The position numbers and the translations under genes are program-made. This document shows, piece by piece, positions 55,830 to 64,000 of a stretch of DNA of 64,000 nt. This DNA comes from Spinactinospora alkalitolerans. Lineage in GTDB: Bacteria > Actinomycetota > Actinomycetes > Streptosporangiales > Streptosporangiaceae. Every line of letters starts with the position of its first letter. The first letter of the stretch is position 1. The DNA lies in assembly GCF_013408795.1 (NCBI RefSeq), contig NZ_JACCCC010000001.1, positions 806,001 through 870,000 of the forward strand, in the 5' to 3' direction. The notes beneath the pieces were generated by a model. The model had not been told where the DNA came from, searched no databases, and saw nothing but the letters and a program-made list of their open reading frames with translations.

Positions 55830-56666
55830 ATGACCACCTCGTTCACCAGTCCGCTCCCCGACACGATCGACGAACTGTGGGAGCGCCGCTCCGAGCTGAC
55901 CCCTGACGACACCGAGGCCCGCGACGCCATCGTGGGCGCGGTCGACGAACTCGACGCCGGCAAGGCCCGCGTGGCCTTCGTCGACGCCGCGACGGACGAG
56001 GTCATCGTCGACGAACGGGCGAAGCGCTCGATCCTGCTGAGCTTCCGCGTCCTGGGCATGGAGGAGTCGCAGGTCGGTGACTTCCGTCACCACGACCGGA
56101 TTCCGCTGAAGACCCGCTTCGACGGCGTCCGGGTCGTCCCCGGCGCGATCGCCCGCTGGGGCGCCTACCTCGCTCCCGGCGTCGTGCTGATGCCCTCGTT
56201 CACCAACTTCGGGGCCCACGTCGGTTCCGGCACCATGGTCGACACCTGGGCCACCGTGGGCTCCTGCGCGCAGGTGGGCGAGAGCGTGCACCTCTCCGGC
56301 GGCGTCGGCGTGGGCGGCGTGCTGGAGCCGCCGCAGGCCTCCCCGGTCATCATCGAGGACGAGGCGTTCCTCGGCTCCCGCAGCATGGTCGTGGAGGGCG
56401 CACGGGTGCGCCGCGGCGCCAAGCTCGGCGCCGGCACCATCCTGACCGCCTCGACCCGCGTGTTCGACGCCGAGACCGGCGACGAGCTGCCCCGCGGCGA
56501 GGCCCCGGCCTGGTCGGTGTGCGTCACCGCCAACCGGGTCAAGAGCTTCCCCGGCGGTGACTTCGGCATGCCGTGCCTGCTCGTCCTCAAGCGCCTCCAG
56601 GAGGGGCAGGAGCACGACAAGCTCGCGCTCAACGACCTGCTCCGCGAGCACGGTGTGAACGCCTAG
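55830..56666 (+). CDS. dapD: Tetrahydrodipicolinate N-succinyltransferase DapD
   Basis: A 278-residue left-handed beta-helix acyltransferase. Hexapeptide repeats run through AYLAPGVVLMPSFTNFGAHV, GTMVDTWATVGSCAQVGESV and GAKLGAGTILTAST. It transfers succinyl-CoA to tetrahydrodipicolinate, upstream of DapC and DapE. A TAGGCT -10-like element at 55816-55821 eight bases before the ATG, with no ribosome site, points to a leaderless transcript. A GC-rich hairpin separates it from dapE. Confidence 0.95.
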   Translation: MTTSFTSPLPDTIDELWERRSELTPDDTEARDAIVGAVDELDAGKARVAFVDAATDEVIVDERAKRSILLSFRVLGMEESQVGDFRHHDRIPLKTRFDGVRVVPGAIARWGAYLAPGVVLMPSFTNFGAHVGSGTMVDTWATVGSCAQVGESVHLSGGVGVGGVLEPPQASPVIIEDEAFLGSRSMVVEGARVRRGAKLGAGTILTASTRVFDAETGDELPRGEAPAWSVCVTANRVKSFPGGDFGMPCLLVLKRLQEGQEHDKLALNDLLREHGVNA

Positions 56667-56677
56667 CACTTCTCTTC

Positions 56678-56715
56678 CCGCGCCGCGCCGCGCCGCCCGG
56701 TTCGGCGCGGCGCGG
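56678..56715 (+). terminator. Hairpin between dapD and dapE
   Basis: Perfect 13-base arms CCGCGCCGCGCCG / CGGCGCGGCGCGG around a 12-base loop, 12 bases after the dapD stop. It may attenuate read-through into dapE. Confidence 0.6.
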
Positions 56716-56738
56716 CCCCGTCACGAAAGCGCGCAACC

Positions 56739-57839
56739 ATGTTGGATCTCGGCTCGGACGTCCGGGGGCTCACCGCCCGCCTCGTCGACATCGAATCGGT
56801 CAGCGGAGGTGAGCGCGCCCTCGCCGACGCGATCGAGCGGGCGCTGGGCGCGGTCGGGCACCTCACCGTCGAGCGCGACGGCGACGCGGTCGTGGCCCGC
56901 ACGGACCTGGGCCGGCCCCAGCGCGTGGTGATCGCCGGGCACATCGACACCGTGCCGATCGTCGCCAACGTGCCCTCGCACGAGAGCGGGGGAAGGCTGT
57001 ACGGCTGCGGCACCTCCGACATGAAGAGCGGAGTGGCGGTGCAGCTCAAGCTGGCCGCCGCGCTCGCGGAGCCGGTCCACGACGTCACCTACGTCTTCTA
57101 CGACTGCGAGGAGGTCGACGCCGAGCGCAACGGGCTGCGCCGCCTGGCCCGCAACCGCCCCGACCTGCTGGAGGGCGACTTCGCGGTGCTGATGGAGCCC
57201 ACCGGCGGCGTGATCGAGGGCGGCTGCCAGGGCACCATGCGGGTGGAGGTGACCACGTACGGCGAGCGCGCGCACAGCGCCCGGTCCTGGATGGGGCACA
57301 ACGCCATCCACGAGGCCGGCCGCGTCCTCGACGTCCTGCGCGCCTACGCGCCGCGCCGCCCCGAGGTCGAGGGGCTGCGCTTCCACGAGGGCCTCAACGC
57401 CGTGTTCGTCTCCGGCGGCGTGGCCGGCAACGTCATCCCCGACGAGTGCGTCGTCACGGTGAACTACCGGTTCGCCCCGGACCTGACGGAGGAGGCGGCA
57501 GAGGCCCACCTGCGCGAGGTGTTCACCGGCTTCGACGTGCGGGTCACCGACTCGGCCCCGCCCGCGCGCCCCGGCCTGGACCACCCGGCCGCCGCGGCGT
57601 TCGTGCAGGCCGTCGGCGCGGGGCAGGCCCGGGCCAAGCTCGGCTGGACCGACGTCGCCCGCATGTCCGAACTGGGCGTCCCCGCCGTCAACTACGGCCC
57701 CGGTGAGCCCACGCTGGCCCACACCAGGGACGAGTACGTGCTGCTCGACGCCGTCGTCGAGGCCGAGCAGCGGATGACCGGCTGGCTGACGGGCGCGGCG
57801 GGCGCACCGTTCCGTCCGGAACCGGACGACAGCGCGTGA
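56739..57839 (+). CDS. dapE: Succinyl-diaminopimelate desuccinylase DapE
   Basis: A 366-residue M20 metallopeptidase-family enzyme. Zinc ligands are in AGHIDTVP (His, Asp), GTSDMKSG, and the catalytic YDCEEVDAERNGL; the dimerisation (lid) domain lies between about 175 and 290. It releases succinate from succinyl-L,L-DAP. Full length. The ATG at 56739 follows no strong ribosome site. It forms the third dap gene of the cluster. Confidence 0.95.
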   Translation: MLDLGSDVRGLTARLVDIESVSGGERALADAIERALGAVGHLTVERDGDAVVARTDLGRPQRVVIAGHIDTVPIVANVPSHESGGRLYGCGTSDMKSGVAVQLKLAAALAEPVHDVTYVFYDCEEVDAERNGLRRLARNRPDLLEGDFAVLMEPTGGVIEGGCQGTMRVEVTTYGERAHSARSWMGHNAIHEAGRVLDVLRAYAPRRPEVEGLRFHEGLNAVFVSGGVAGNVIPDECVVTVNYRFAPDLTEEAAEAHLREVFTGFDVRVTDSAPPARPGLDHPAAAAFVQAVGAGQARAKLGWTDVARMSELGVPAVNYGPGEPTLAHTRDEYVLLDAVVEAEQRMTGWLTGAAGAPFRPEPDDSA

Positions 57840-57884
57840 CCTGTGCTTCAGTGACCGGGCACCGGATCCGGGTAGCGTTGCTCC

Positions 57885-58700
57885 ATGATGGAATCCGGAT
57901 CCAACATTCGACGGGCGGGCCCTCTGACCTACCGCGGCCGCGCCATTCCTGAGACAACCACCGACCAGCGGCTTCTGGACCGCCGCGGACCGGCCGACTG
58001 GGTGCACACCGACCCCTGGCGCGTGCTGCGCATCCAGTCGGAGTTCGTCGAGGGCTTCGGGCTGCTCTCGGAGGTCGGCCGGGCGGTGAGCGTGTTCGGC
58101 TCGGCCCGGACCAAGCCCGACAACCCGCACTACAAGCTGGGCGAGACCATCGGGGCGAAGCTGGCCGAGGCCGGCTACACGGTCATCACCGGCGGCGGTC
58201 CGGGCATGATGGAGGCGGCCAACAAGGGCGCGCAGGGCGTCGGCGGGACGTCGATCGGCCTGGGCATCGAGCTCCCGTTCGAGCAGTCGCTCAACGACTA
58301 CATCGACATGGGCGTCACGTTCCGGTACTTCTTCGTCCGCAAGACGATGTTCGTGAAGTACTCGCAGGCGTTCGTCGTCCTGCCCGGCGGGTTCGGCACC
58401 CTCGACGAGCTGTTCGAGTCGATCACGCTGGTGCAGACGGGCAAGGTCACCCGCTTCCCGGTGATCCTGGTCGGGTCGCGGTTCTGGGGCGGGCTGCGCG
58501 ACTGGATCCGCCAGACCCTGCTCAGCGAGGGCGTCATCTCGCCCGACGACCCCGACCTGATGTACCTCACCGACGACGCCGACGAGGTCGTGGACATCAT
58601 CCGCAAGGCCCACGTCGACCTGGCCCGCCGCGAGTTCGAGGCCGAGCAGGTCCACGAGACCGCGCAGGACGTCGAGGCGGCCGAGCGCGCGGAGGGATAG
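57885..58700 (+). CDS. LOG family (TIGR00730) nucleotide 5'-monophosphate phosphoribohydrolase-like
   Basis: A 271-residue LOG (lonely guy) protein. Motifs are GGGPGMMEAANKGA (about 105-118) and PGGFGTLDELFE. Enzymes of this type release cytokinin-like bases or cleave nucleotides to ribose-5-phosphate. The N-terminal 60 residues are specific to the actinobacterial form found beside dapE. TAGCGT at 57873-57878, six bases before the ATG, implies leaderless expression. The TGA/TAG end is followed by about 210 bases without a gene. Confidence 0.9.
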   Translation: MMESGSNIRRAGPLTYRGRAIPETTTDQRLLDRRGPADWVHTDPWRVLRIQSEFVEGFGLLSEVGRAVSVFGSARTKPDNPHYKLGETIGAKLAEAGYTVITGGGPGMMEAANKGAQGVGGTSIGLGIELPFEQSLNDYIDMGVTFRYFFVRKTMFVKYSQAFVVLPGGFGTLDELFESITLVQTGKVTRFPVILVGSRFWGGLRDWIRQTLLSEGVISPDDPDLMYLTDDADEVVDIIRKAHVDLARREFEAEQVHETAQDVEAAERAEG

Positions 58701-58911
58701 GGCGTGCTTGGCGGGTCAATGTCCTGCCGCGCGGCGCCCCAGCGCCCCTCTCGCTGCCGTTCTCTTCAGCCGACAGGGCCCCCTGGCTCCTTACATCGGC
58801 CTTGCGATAGGGGCACTGGTCCCTGACAGGCGCTTCAAGAAAGGCGCTTCGCGCGATCGCGGAGCGCACGCGAGTGCGCCGCTCGCCACGGACGTACCCG
58901 CCGAACACACC

Positions 58912-59244
58912 CTAGACGAGCCCTCTGCGGGCCACCGCGGGCGGCCGCGTGCCCCGTACGGAGGCCACCATGTCGAGGGCCTGGCGGGCCGCCCGCGGGT
59001 GCTCGGTCGCGAACACCCGCGCGCCCAGCCAGGCGTAGACGGAGACGAGCGCGAGCGCCTCGGCCAACTCGACGGGCTCCCGCCGCCCGCCGGCGTCCGG
59101 CGGGGCCGCGCAGCGCACCAGGACCGGGCGGTCCCCCGCCGCGAGTTCGCGGACGCGCTCCGCAGTGGGCCGGTAACCGGCGTCGACCGCCTCGTCCACG
59201 GCGGCGTCCGGCCCGACCACGCTGAAGGCCTCGTCGATGCGCAC
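58912..59244 (-). CDS. Hypothetical protein, 110 aa
   Basis: A 110-residue protein with MRIDEAFSVVG...DEAVDAGYRPTAERV, VLVRCAAPPDAGG and EALALVSVYAWLGARVFATE, ending in ARQALDMVASVRGTRPPAVARR. It may derive from the end of a dihydropteroate-synthase-like barrel (such proteins sit at this locus in related genomes), but the catalytic motifs are absent. No membrane segment. Divergent from the DivIVA-domain gene. Confidence 0.6.
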   Translation of the reverse strand: MRIDEAFSVVGPDAAVDEAVDAGYRPTAERVRELAAGDRPVLVRCAAPPDAGGRREPVELAEALALVSVYAWLGARVFATEHPRAARQALDMVASVRGTRPPAVARRGLV

Positions 59245-59333
59245 GCCCCGAGTGTCGCACGTCCCGCGCCCGACGGCCCGACGCGCCCCGGCATCCGCGC
59301 TCCCGACCCCCTCCGGTATGGCACGATCGAACC

Positions 59334-59795
59334 GTGACAGCCATCCTGATCCTGACCGCGCTGGCGGCCCTGGCCGTTCTCGTCGGCGTGGCGCTCGTGG
59401 TCATGGGGCGCGGTGGGCAGCTTGCGCGCTTCGAGGCCGACCACCCTCCTCTGGAGCTCCCTTCGGACCGGCCCGTGACCGGCTCGGACGTGGCGAACGT
59501 CCGGCTGCCCCTGGCGCTGTGGGGCTACCACGTGCGCGCGGTCGACGAAGTTCTGCAGCGCCTCGCCGCGGCTCTCAAGGAGCGCGACGCGCGCATCGCG
59601 GAGCTGGAGGAGCGGCTCGCCGAGCCGGGCAGGCACACGCCCCACCGCGTCTGGTACCCGCGCCACGCTACGGACGCCCCCGAAGGCGGTGATCCGGAGG
59701 AGGACCCCGGTGAGCGGCGGCCCTCCGTGCACGTCCGGGCCGGCCGCGCCGGCGACGGCGCCGAGCCCCTTCCGGACGATCCGCAGGACACGTGA
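59334..59795 (+). CDS. DivIVA-domain membrane protein
   Basis: A 153-residue protein. One N-terminal membrane helix (AILILTALAALAVLVGVALVVM) precedes a DivIVA-like domain: VTGSDVANVRLPLALWGYHVRAVDEVL (reported in part: VRLPLALWGYHVRAVDEV) and a coiled coil LAAALKERDARIAELEERL. The tail is Pro/Glu/Gly-rich. This small membrane DivIVA protein is conserved in actinobacteria beside a SRPBCC protein and may act in polar or septal assembly. Its stop overlaps the next start (GTGA). Confidence 0.8.
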   Translation: MTAILILTALAALAVLVGVALVVMGRGGQLARFEADHPPLELPSDRPVTGSDVANVRLPLALWGYHVRAVDEVLQRLAAALKERDARIAELEERLAEPGRHTPHRVWYPRHATDAPEGGDPEEDPGERRPSVHVRAGRAGDGAEPLPDDPQDT

Positions 59796-60253
59796 GCGGG
59801 GCCGCGCGCGAAGTGCGCGTCACGGTGGCGCACGCCTGCGCCGCTCCGGCCGACCGCCTCTGGGAGACCCTGGTCGACTGGGATCTGCACGAGCAGTGGA
59901 TGGTCCTGACCCGCGCCCACGGGGGCCGGGGCGAGGGCGCGACCGTCGAGGCGTTCACCGGCGTGGGCCGCCTGGGCTTCCCGGACACGATGGAGATCAC
60001 CAACTGGCGGCCGGCCACGCGCGAGTCCGCGGGCGTGTGCGAGGTCGTGCACCGCGGCTCGGTCGTGCGCGGCCGCGGCCGCTTCGACGTGGTCCCGCTC
60101 CTGGGCGGGCGCAGCCGGATCACCTGGACCGAATGGGTGGAGCCGCCGCTGGGGGCCCTCGGCCGACTGGGCTGGCCGGTGGCCAAGGCGCCGCTGGCGC
60201 TGCTGCTGCGCCGGTCCCTGCGCAACCTCGGGGAGCTGGCGCAACGGCGGTGA
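59792..60253 (+). CDS. SRPBCC family (polyketide cyclase-like) protein
   Basis: A 153-residue START/SRPBCC-fold protein (VRVTVAHACAAPADRLWETL, VDWDLHEQWMVLTRA, RFDVVPLLGGRSRITWTEWV, and a C-terminal helix LALLLRRSLRNLGELAQR). The hydrophobic pocket may bind a lipid or polyketide-like ligand; no substrate can be named. GTG 59792 overlaps the DivIVA gene stop, so both are co-translated. Confidence 0.85.
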   Translation: MSGAAREVRVTVAHACAAPADRLWETLVDWDLHEQWMVLTRAHGGRGEGATVEAFTGVGRLGFPDTMEITNWRPATRESAGVCEVVHRGSVVRGRGRFDVVPLLGGRSRITWTEWVEPPLGALGRLGWPVAKAPLALLLRRSLRNLGELAQRR

Positions 60254-60555
60254 CCGCGGCGCCGGCCGCCCCGCGGGGCGGCCCGGTCCCGGCCTGTGCC
60301 ACCATGGAGACGGCCGGGATCGCCGCCCCCCTTTCGCGACCGCTTTCGGCGCTCTGACGACCTCGGCGAGCAGGTCCCCGCCCCGGCAGACGCGATCGGC
60401 GGCGCCCGGACCGATGATGTCCGCGGCTCCGGACGCACGACCTCTCATGTGATGTTCGTCACCCGCATCGTCCGCATCTGCGAAGTTCGGGTGCCTTATT
60501 CTCTTTCGCTGTACCCGCGAACGAACCGCCGCGTCCGTTCGCATTGGAGGAAGCG
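60254..60555. other. Intergenic region upstream of the short leader ORF
   Basis: About 300 bases with no gene. The segment 60440-60520 (CACCCGCATCGTCCGCATCT, TTATTCTCTTTCGCTG) is AT-richer than its flanks and is the probable promoter for the genes that follow. Confidence 0.5.
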
Positions 60556-60615
60556 ATGACCTATCCGGACCGTTCCCGTCGGGCCGTTCCGTCCACTGAC
60601 GAGGGCACCCGGTGA
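60556..60615 (+). CDS. Short leader ORF, 19 aa, coupled to the next gene
   Basis: ATG at 60556 with a very good ribosome site (TTGGAGGAAGCG) encodes MTYPDRSRRAVPSTDEGTR and stops at TGA 60613-60615. That stop overlaps the GTG start of the following gene (GTGA), so translation of the short frame would feed the next. It could be a true leader peptide or just the 5' part of a coupled start. No family is recognised. Confidence 0.5.
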   Translation: MTYPDRSRRAVPSTDEGTR

Positions 60616-61190
60616 GTTCCGTGCCGACACGTCCCAAGAGGTCGGTGCCAGAGGCGTCCGACTCGGCCTCTCCCATCCGGCGGATGTCGCTGTGGCCGCC
60701 GCCCCGTTCGACCCGGCACAGCACCAACAGGCGGCGCAGGGCCCTGGTCGCCGCCATCACCGGAGCGGTGCTGGCGCTGGTCGCCGGCTGCGTGGCGGTG
60801 GTGTGGGCGCTGTCGCCCGGCACCGAGCCCGACGACGGCACGGGCGTCCCCGCGGCCTACGCCGGCACCTGGAGCGGTGAGATGTCGCAGCGCAACGAGG
60901 CGGGCGAGCACGTCGTCGACTGGGGCGCCAGCCTCAAGCTGGAGGCCGGCTCGCAGCGGGGGACCGCCGAGTGGTTCACCCTGGACTGCCGGGGCACCAT
61001 CACGCTCACCGAGCGCACGGACGAGGGGCTGGCCTTCGACTACGTCGAGACCTACGACCCCGAACAGCGCTGCATCGAGGAGGTGAGCCTGTCGCTGCGG
61101 CGGGGCGCCTCCGAGGAGACGCTCGAAGCCGAGTGGGTGGCCCCCTCCCACGACGGCACCCTGATGACCTCCACCGGAAACCTCAAGTAG
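60612..61190 (+). CDS. Hypothetical membrane-anchored protein
   Basis: A 192-residue protein with a basic, Pro/Ser-rich N-terminus, one membrane helix (LVAAITGAVLALVAGCVAVVWAL, about 45-67) and an extracellular beta-rich domain (YAGTWSGEMSQ, LEAGSQRGTAEWFTLDCRGT, VSLSLRR). The GTWSG and Cys-containing domain resembles the extracellular sensor/binding domains attached to some actinobacterial Ser/Thr kinases, but no kinase is present. It starts at GTG 60612, coupled to the leader ORF. Confidence 0.65.
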   Translation: MSSVPTRPKRSVPEASDSASPIRRMSLWPPPRSTRHSTNRRRRALVAAITGAVLALVAGCVAVVWALSPGTEPDDGTGVPAAYAGTWSGEMSQRNEAGEHVVDWGASLKLEAGSQRGTAEWFTLDCRGTITLTERTDEGLAFDYVETYDPEQRCIEEVSLSLRRGASEETLEAEWVAPSHDGTLMTSTGNLK

Positions 61191-61204
61191 GGCGGGGCCA
61201 GAAG

Positions 61205-61470
61205 GCTCGTGCGGGTGCGGTTCCCTCGTGTGGCCGAAGGCCCATTGAGGAGAGCGCGCACCCGTGCGCGAAGCAGGCCCGCGCTTCGGGTGCAGGCCGG
61301 TACCGGGGTTTCGGTCTGGAGCCCACGGCATCCGGTGCGCTTCGCGCGGAGCCGGGCACCCCGCATACGGGCCTTCGGCCACACAGGCGGGCCGCCCGTT
61401 CACCGCGAGCCCTTATGGCCGGGGTTCACGACCCCTTATGGCCGAGGATGGCTGAAACGTCCCCGGCCGC
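61205..61470. repeat. Dispersed repeat R2, locus 3
   Basis: Contains CTCGTGTGGCCGAAGGCCCA near 61228-61247 and, in inverse orientation, GGGCCTTCGGCCACACAGGC from 61373, followed by CGCCCGTTCACCGCGAGCCC and TTCACGACCCC. The two stems flank about 130 bases, as at locus 1. It fills the gap between two convergent genes. Confidence 0.75.
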
Positions 61471-61492
61471 AGCGGTGCGCGCGGCGGGCGGT

Positions 61493-62284
61493 TCAGCGGC
61501 CCTCGAAGACCGGCTTCTCCTTGTTGACGAACGCCAGCGTGGCGTTGACGTGGTCGGCGGTCTCCGCGCACTGGTCCTGCAGGCTCGCCTCCATCTCCAA
61601 GGCGTTCTCCAAGTCCAGCTCGGAACCGAAGTTGAGCTCGCCCTTGATGGCGGCGTAGGCGACCGTCGGGCCGTTGGCCAGCCGCGCGGCGAGCTCGCGG
61701 GCCGCGTCGGGGAGCTCGCCGTGCCCGACGACCCTGTTCACCAGGCCGGTCTCCAGCGCGCGCTCGGCCCGCACCGGTTCGGCGAGCAGCAGCATCTCCA
61801 TCGCGCGGGAGTGCCCGATCAGCCGCGGCAGCGTCCACGAGGCGCCGGAGTCCGAGCCGAGGCCGACGTTGGCGAAGGCCATCAGGAACGACGCCTTCTC
61901 CGAGGCGATCCGCAGGTCGCAGGCGAACGCCAGCGAGGCGCCCGCGCCGGCGGCGACGCCGTTGACGGCGGCCACGACCGGCTTGGGCATGCGGGTCAGC
62001 GCCAGCACGATCGGGTTGTAGTGCTTGCGCACGGTGTTGCCCAGGCCGGTCCCCGCGCTGAGGGAGTCGGCGTGCTCGCGCAGGTCCTGGCCTGCGCAGA
62101 ACGCCTTGCCGCGCCCGGTGAGCAGCACGGCCCGCGCGCCGGTGTCGTTCTTCGCCCGCTCCACGGCCGCGAGCAGGGCCTCCTTGGCCTCGACCGTCAG
62201 CGAGTTCATGGCGTCGGGCCGGTTGAGCGTAATGGTGGCGACGCCGTCGGAGAGCTCGTAGACAACACTGTCTGACTCGGGCAC
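61493..62284 (-). CDS. Enoyl-CoA hydratase/isomerase family protein (PaaG-like)
   Basis: A 263-residue crotonase-fold protein. The oxyanion-hole segments are GRGKAFCAGQDLREH and VAAVNGVAAGAGASLAFACD; the glutamate/aspartate position is ANVGLGSDSGASWTLPRLIG. The GSDSGASWTLPR pattern is typical of PaaG/1,2-epoxyphenylacetyl-CoA isomerase-like proteins, so a role in aromatic or fatty acid breakdown is likely. GTG 62284 has GGGAG six bases upstream. An inverted repeat (62369-62419) lies in its promoter region. Confidence 0.9.
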   Translation of the reverse strand: MPESDSVVYELSDGVATITLNRPDAMNSLTVEAKEALLAAVERAKNDTGARAVLLTGRGKAFCAGQDLREHADSLSAGTGLGNTVRKHYNPIVLALTRMPKPVVAAVNGVAAGAGASLAFACDLRIASEKASFLMAFANVGLGSDSGASWTLPRLIGHSRAMEMLLLAEPVRAERALETGLVNRVVGHGELPDAARELAARLANGPTVAYAAIKGELNFGSELDLENALEMEASLQDQCAETADHVNATLAFVNKEKPVFEGR

Positions 62285-62368
62285 GAAAGACTCCCTGGTG
62301 TGGTCGGACTGCACGGTCCCAGCACGTGGTTCTCGGCGCTGCGGCTATAACCTTAGCCCTTCGGGATC

Positions 62369-62419
62369 TTTGGATCCGATGTTCCGGGGGCCGTCCGATC
62401 GTTCCCAAGCGGATCCAAA
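62369..62419. promoter_or_regulatory. Inverted repeat TTTGGATCCG...CGGATCCAAA
   Basis: Perfect 10-base arms (62369-62378 and 62410-62419) 31 bases apart, in the 280-base divergent gap between the crotonase gene and the DUF3117 gene. Could be a pair of operator half-sites (each arm also contains the palindrome GGATCC). Function inferred. Confidence 0.45.
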
Positions 62420-62564
62420 AACCGAGATAATGACAGACCAGTGATTCATTCCCTGAGTCACACGGATGTGCCTCAACCCCGGTCCGCGCTCGCCGCCGGC
62501 GAGCCGAAGAGCCGATGGACCGGCCCATTCACGTGCGAGAATTTCCTAGGAAAGGGGAAACGGC

Positions 62565-62732
62565 ATGGCGGCGATGAAGCCGAGGACCGGTGATGGTCCG
62601 ATGGAGGTCACCAAGGAGGGTCGCGGCATCATCATGCGGGTACCGCTGGAGGGCGGCGGCCGCCTCGTCGTCGAGCTCACGCCCGATGAGGCGACGGAGC
62701 TGGCCGAGGCCCTGAACGGAGTCGTCGGTTAG
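62565..62732 (+). CDS. DUF3117 protein, 55 aa
   Basis: A 55-residue protein (MAAMKPRTGDGPMEVTKEG, IIMRVPLEGGGRLVVELTPD, EATELAEALNGVVG). DUF3117 is a very highly conserved small protein of actinobacteria, usually near leucyl aminopeptidase or crotonase genes; its function is unknown. Ribosome site AAGGGGAAA precedes the ATG. Too short for most ORF calls, but family recognition is firm. Confidence 0.9.
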   Translation: MAAMKPRTGDGPMEVTKEGRGIIMRVPLEGGGRLVVELTPDEATELAEALNGVVG

Positions 62733-62860
62733 CCGGACCGCGCTCCGCCACCGCAGGACGTGCCGACGGGCGCTTCGACCATGACCGCCTCCCGGCCGCG
62801 GGATCGGCGGAGGGCCGCCCGAGGCACCGGTTTCCGCATACGCAAAGATTGTGAGCGTCC

Positions 62861-64000
62861 GTGCCTTTCGCTACGGAGATCCATCCGGTCGCGGGTGATC
62901 TCGCCGACTCCGCCGCCGACCTTCTCGCGCTCCCGGTCCGGGCCGGCGACGACGGGCCGGTCGTGGTCACCGACGGTGCGGGGCCCGACCCCGCCGACCT
63001 CGACGCGCGGCTGCCGGCCCCGCTGACCGAGCTGCTCGCCCACTACGACGTCAAGGGCGGGGCGGGGCAGATCGTGGAGTTCCCCGCCGACCTGGGCCGC
63101 GGCCTGGTCCGGCTCGTCCTGCTGGGCGTCGGCGCGGCCACCCCCCGCGACCTGCGCAGCGCCGGTGCGGCGCTGGCCCGTGCGGCCAGGGGCCGCAACC
63201 GGGTCGCGACGACCGCGGCGCTGCTCGGGGACGGCACCGGGGACGCGCGGGCGGGGCTGACCGCGTTCGTCGAGGGCGCGCTCCTCGCCTCCTACACGTT
63301 CTCCCTGGCCGCCGAGCCCAAGGGGCCGCGCCCGGTCCCGGTGGTCGAGCTCGCCGTCGCCGGGGCGGACGCCGGTTCCGAGGAGTTCGCCGAGCCGGTC
63401 CGGCGCGGCCGCGCGCTGGCCCGGGCCACGGCGCTGGCCCGCGACCTGATCAACACGCCCTCCGCCGAGAAGGACCCGGCATGGCTCGCGGCCCGGGCCG
63501 AGGAGGTCGCCGGCGAGGCCGGTCTGGCCGTCTCGGTGTGGGACGAGGCCGATCTCGAACGGGGCGGATTCGGCGCGATCCTGGCGGTGGGCCGCGGTTC
63601 GGTCCGTCCGCCCCGCATGGTCGGCATCCGCTACGAGCCCGAGAACCCCGACTCCCACGTCGTGCTCGTGGGCAAGGGCATCACGTTCGACACCGGCGGC
63701 CTGTCGTTGAAGCCCAACGACAACATGAAGCTCATGAAGACCGACATGAGCGGCGCCGCCGTGGTCCTGGGCGTGCTCTCGGCGCTGGCGGAGCTCGGCT
63801 CGCGGGTGCGGGTCACCGGTCTGCTCGCCATCGCGGAGAACTCCTTCTCCGGCAGCGCGCAGCGGCCCGGCGACGTGCTCACCACCTACGGCGGGCGCAC
63901 GGTCGAGGTCCTCAACACCGACGCCGAAGGGCGCCTGGTGATGGCGGACGCGATGGCCTACGCCGTCGCCGAACTGGCGCCGGACGCTCTGGTCGACGTC
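62861..64000 (+). CDS. pepA: Leucyl aminopeptidase PepA (partial, 3' end beyond window)
   Basis: The first 380 codons of an M17 aminopeptidase; the gene runs off the window. The N-terminal macro-like domain covers about 1-170. The C-terminal catalytic domain begins around 190: VLVGKGITFDTGGLSLKP (zinc Lys and Asp ligands), KTDMSGAA and the M17 signature NTDAEGRLVMADA. It removes N-terminal Leu and other residues from peptides. A GTG start at 62861 is used; it gives MPFATEIHPVAGD, with no good ribosome site. Confidence 0.93.
   Translation, partial: MPFATEIHPVAGDLADSAADLLALPVRAGDDGPVVVTDGAGPDPADLDARLPAPLTELLAHYDVKGGAGQIVEFPADLGRGLVRLVLLGVGAATPRDLRSAGAALARAARGRNRVATTAALLGDGTGDARAGLTAFVEGALLASYTFSLAAEPKGPRPVPVVELAVAGADAGSEEFAEPVRRGRALARATALARDLINTPSAEKDPAWLAARAEEVAGEAGLAVSVWDEADLERGGFGAILAVGRGSVRPPRMVGIRYEPENPDSHVVLVGKGITFDTGGLSLKPNDNMKLMKTDMSGAAVVLGVLSALAELGSRVRVTGLLAIAENSFSGSAQRPGDVLTTYGGRTVEVLNTDAEGRLVMADAMAYAVAELAPDALVDV

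Overview
The window reads as a chromosomal segment of a high-GC actinobacterium, most likely family Nocardiopsaceae (Nocardiopsis or a close relative). The evidence is very high GC coding bias, GTG/TTG starts, the mycothiol gene mshB, a conservon (cvnABCD), WhiJ/DUF397-type regulators, DUF3117 and, most tellingly, two tandem alpha-lytic-type (S1E) secreted proteases of the kind typical of Nocardiopsis. Genus-level placement is inference. No tRNA, rRNA, CRISPR array or insertion sequence was recognised.

Layout. 0-7 kb: helicase C-terminus, a methyltransferase, an XRE/DUF397 pair with a divergent small gene, and a large PLD-nuclease/helicase/DUF3427 protein. 7.8-14 kb: small hypotheticals, a NUDIX hydrolase, an iron-box-controlled siderophore-binding lipoprotein, TypA/BipA and an FAD monooxygenase. 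14.6-19.8 kb: a Zur-box-controlled zinc uptake locus aztA / aztB-aztD-aztC-aztD with two different AztD-like metallochaperone lipoproteins. 20-28.4 kb: two complete, divergent succinate dehydrogenase/fumarate reductase operons around a LysR regulator. 28.7-35.9 kb: a frameshifted P450, a double palindromic operator, a conservon whose CvnA lacks the usual membrane sensor, a StyA-like monooxygenase, and debris of a TetR regulator and an F420-dependent oxidoreductase. 35.9-42.9 kb: SPOUT methyltransferase, GrpB protein, then a probable NLR-type immune pair: a small helical protein with a C-terminal amyloid-like motif, divergent from an NB-ARC/TPR ATPase with a matching N-terminal motif; then a GT-B-like protein and DUF3054. 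43-46 kb: two S1E proteases sharing an operator. 46-64 kb: mostly housekeeping (DPP-IV-like S9 peptidase, mshB, site-2 protease, fdxA, dapC-dapD-dapE, LOG protein, DivIVA/SRPBCC, crotonase, DUF3117, start of pepA).

Main points for follow-up: the putative amyloid-signalling NLR pair (37.5-40.8 kb); duplicated AztD and duplicated SDH; the aberrant conservon with a broken partner P450; two families of dispersed intergenic repeats with several copies each in this window; shared inverted-repeat operators (Zur, IdeR/DmdR, LysR, protease GTTTACC-N8-GGTAAAC, conservon TTCGCTnAGCGAA pair); and several apparently leaderless genes. All homology statements rest on recognising motifs by eye; no database search was run.
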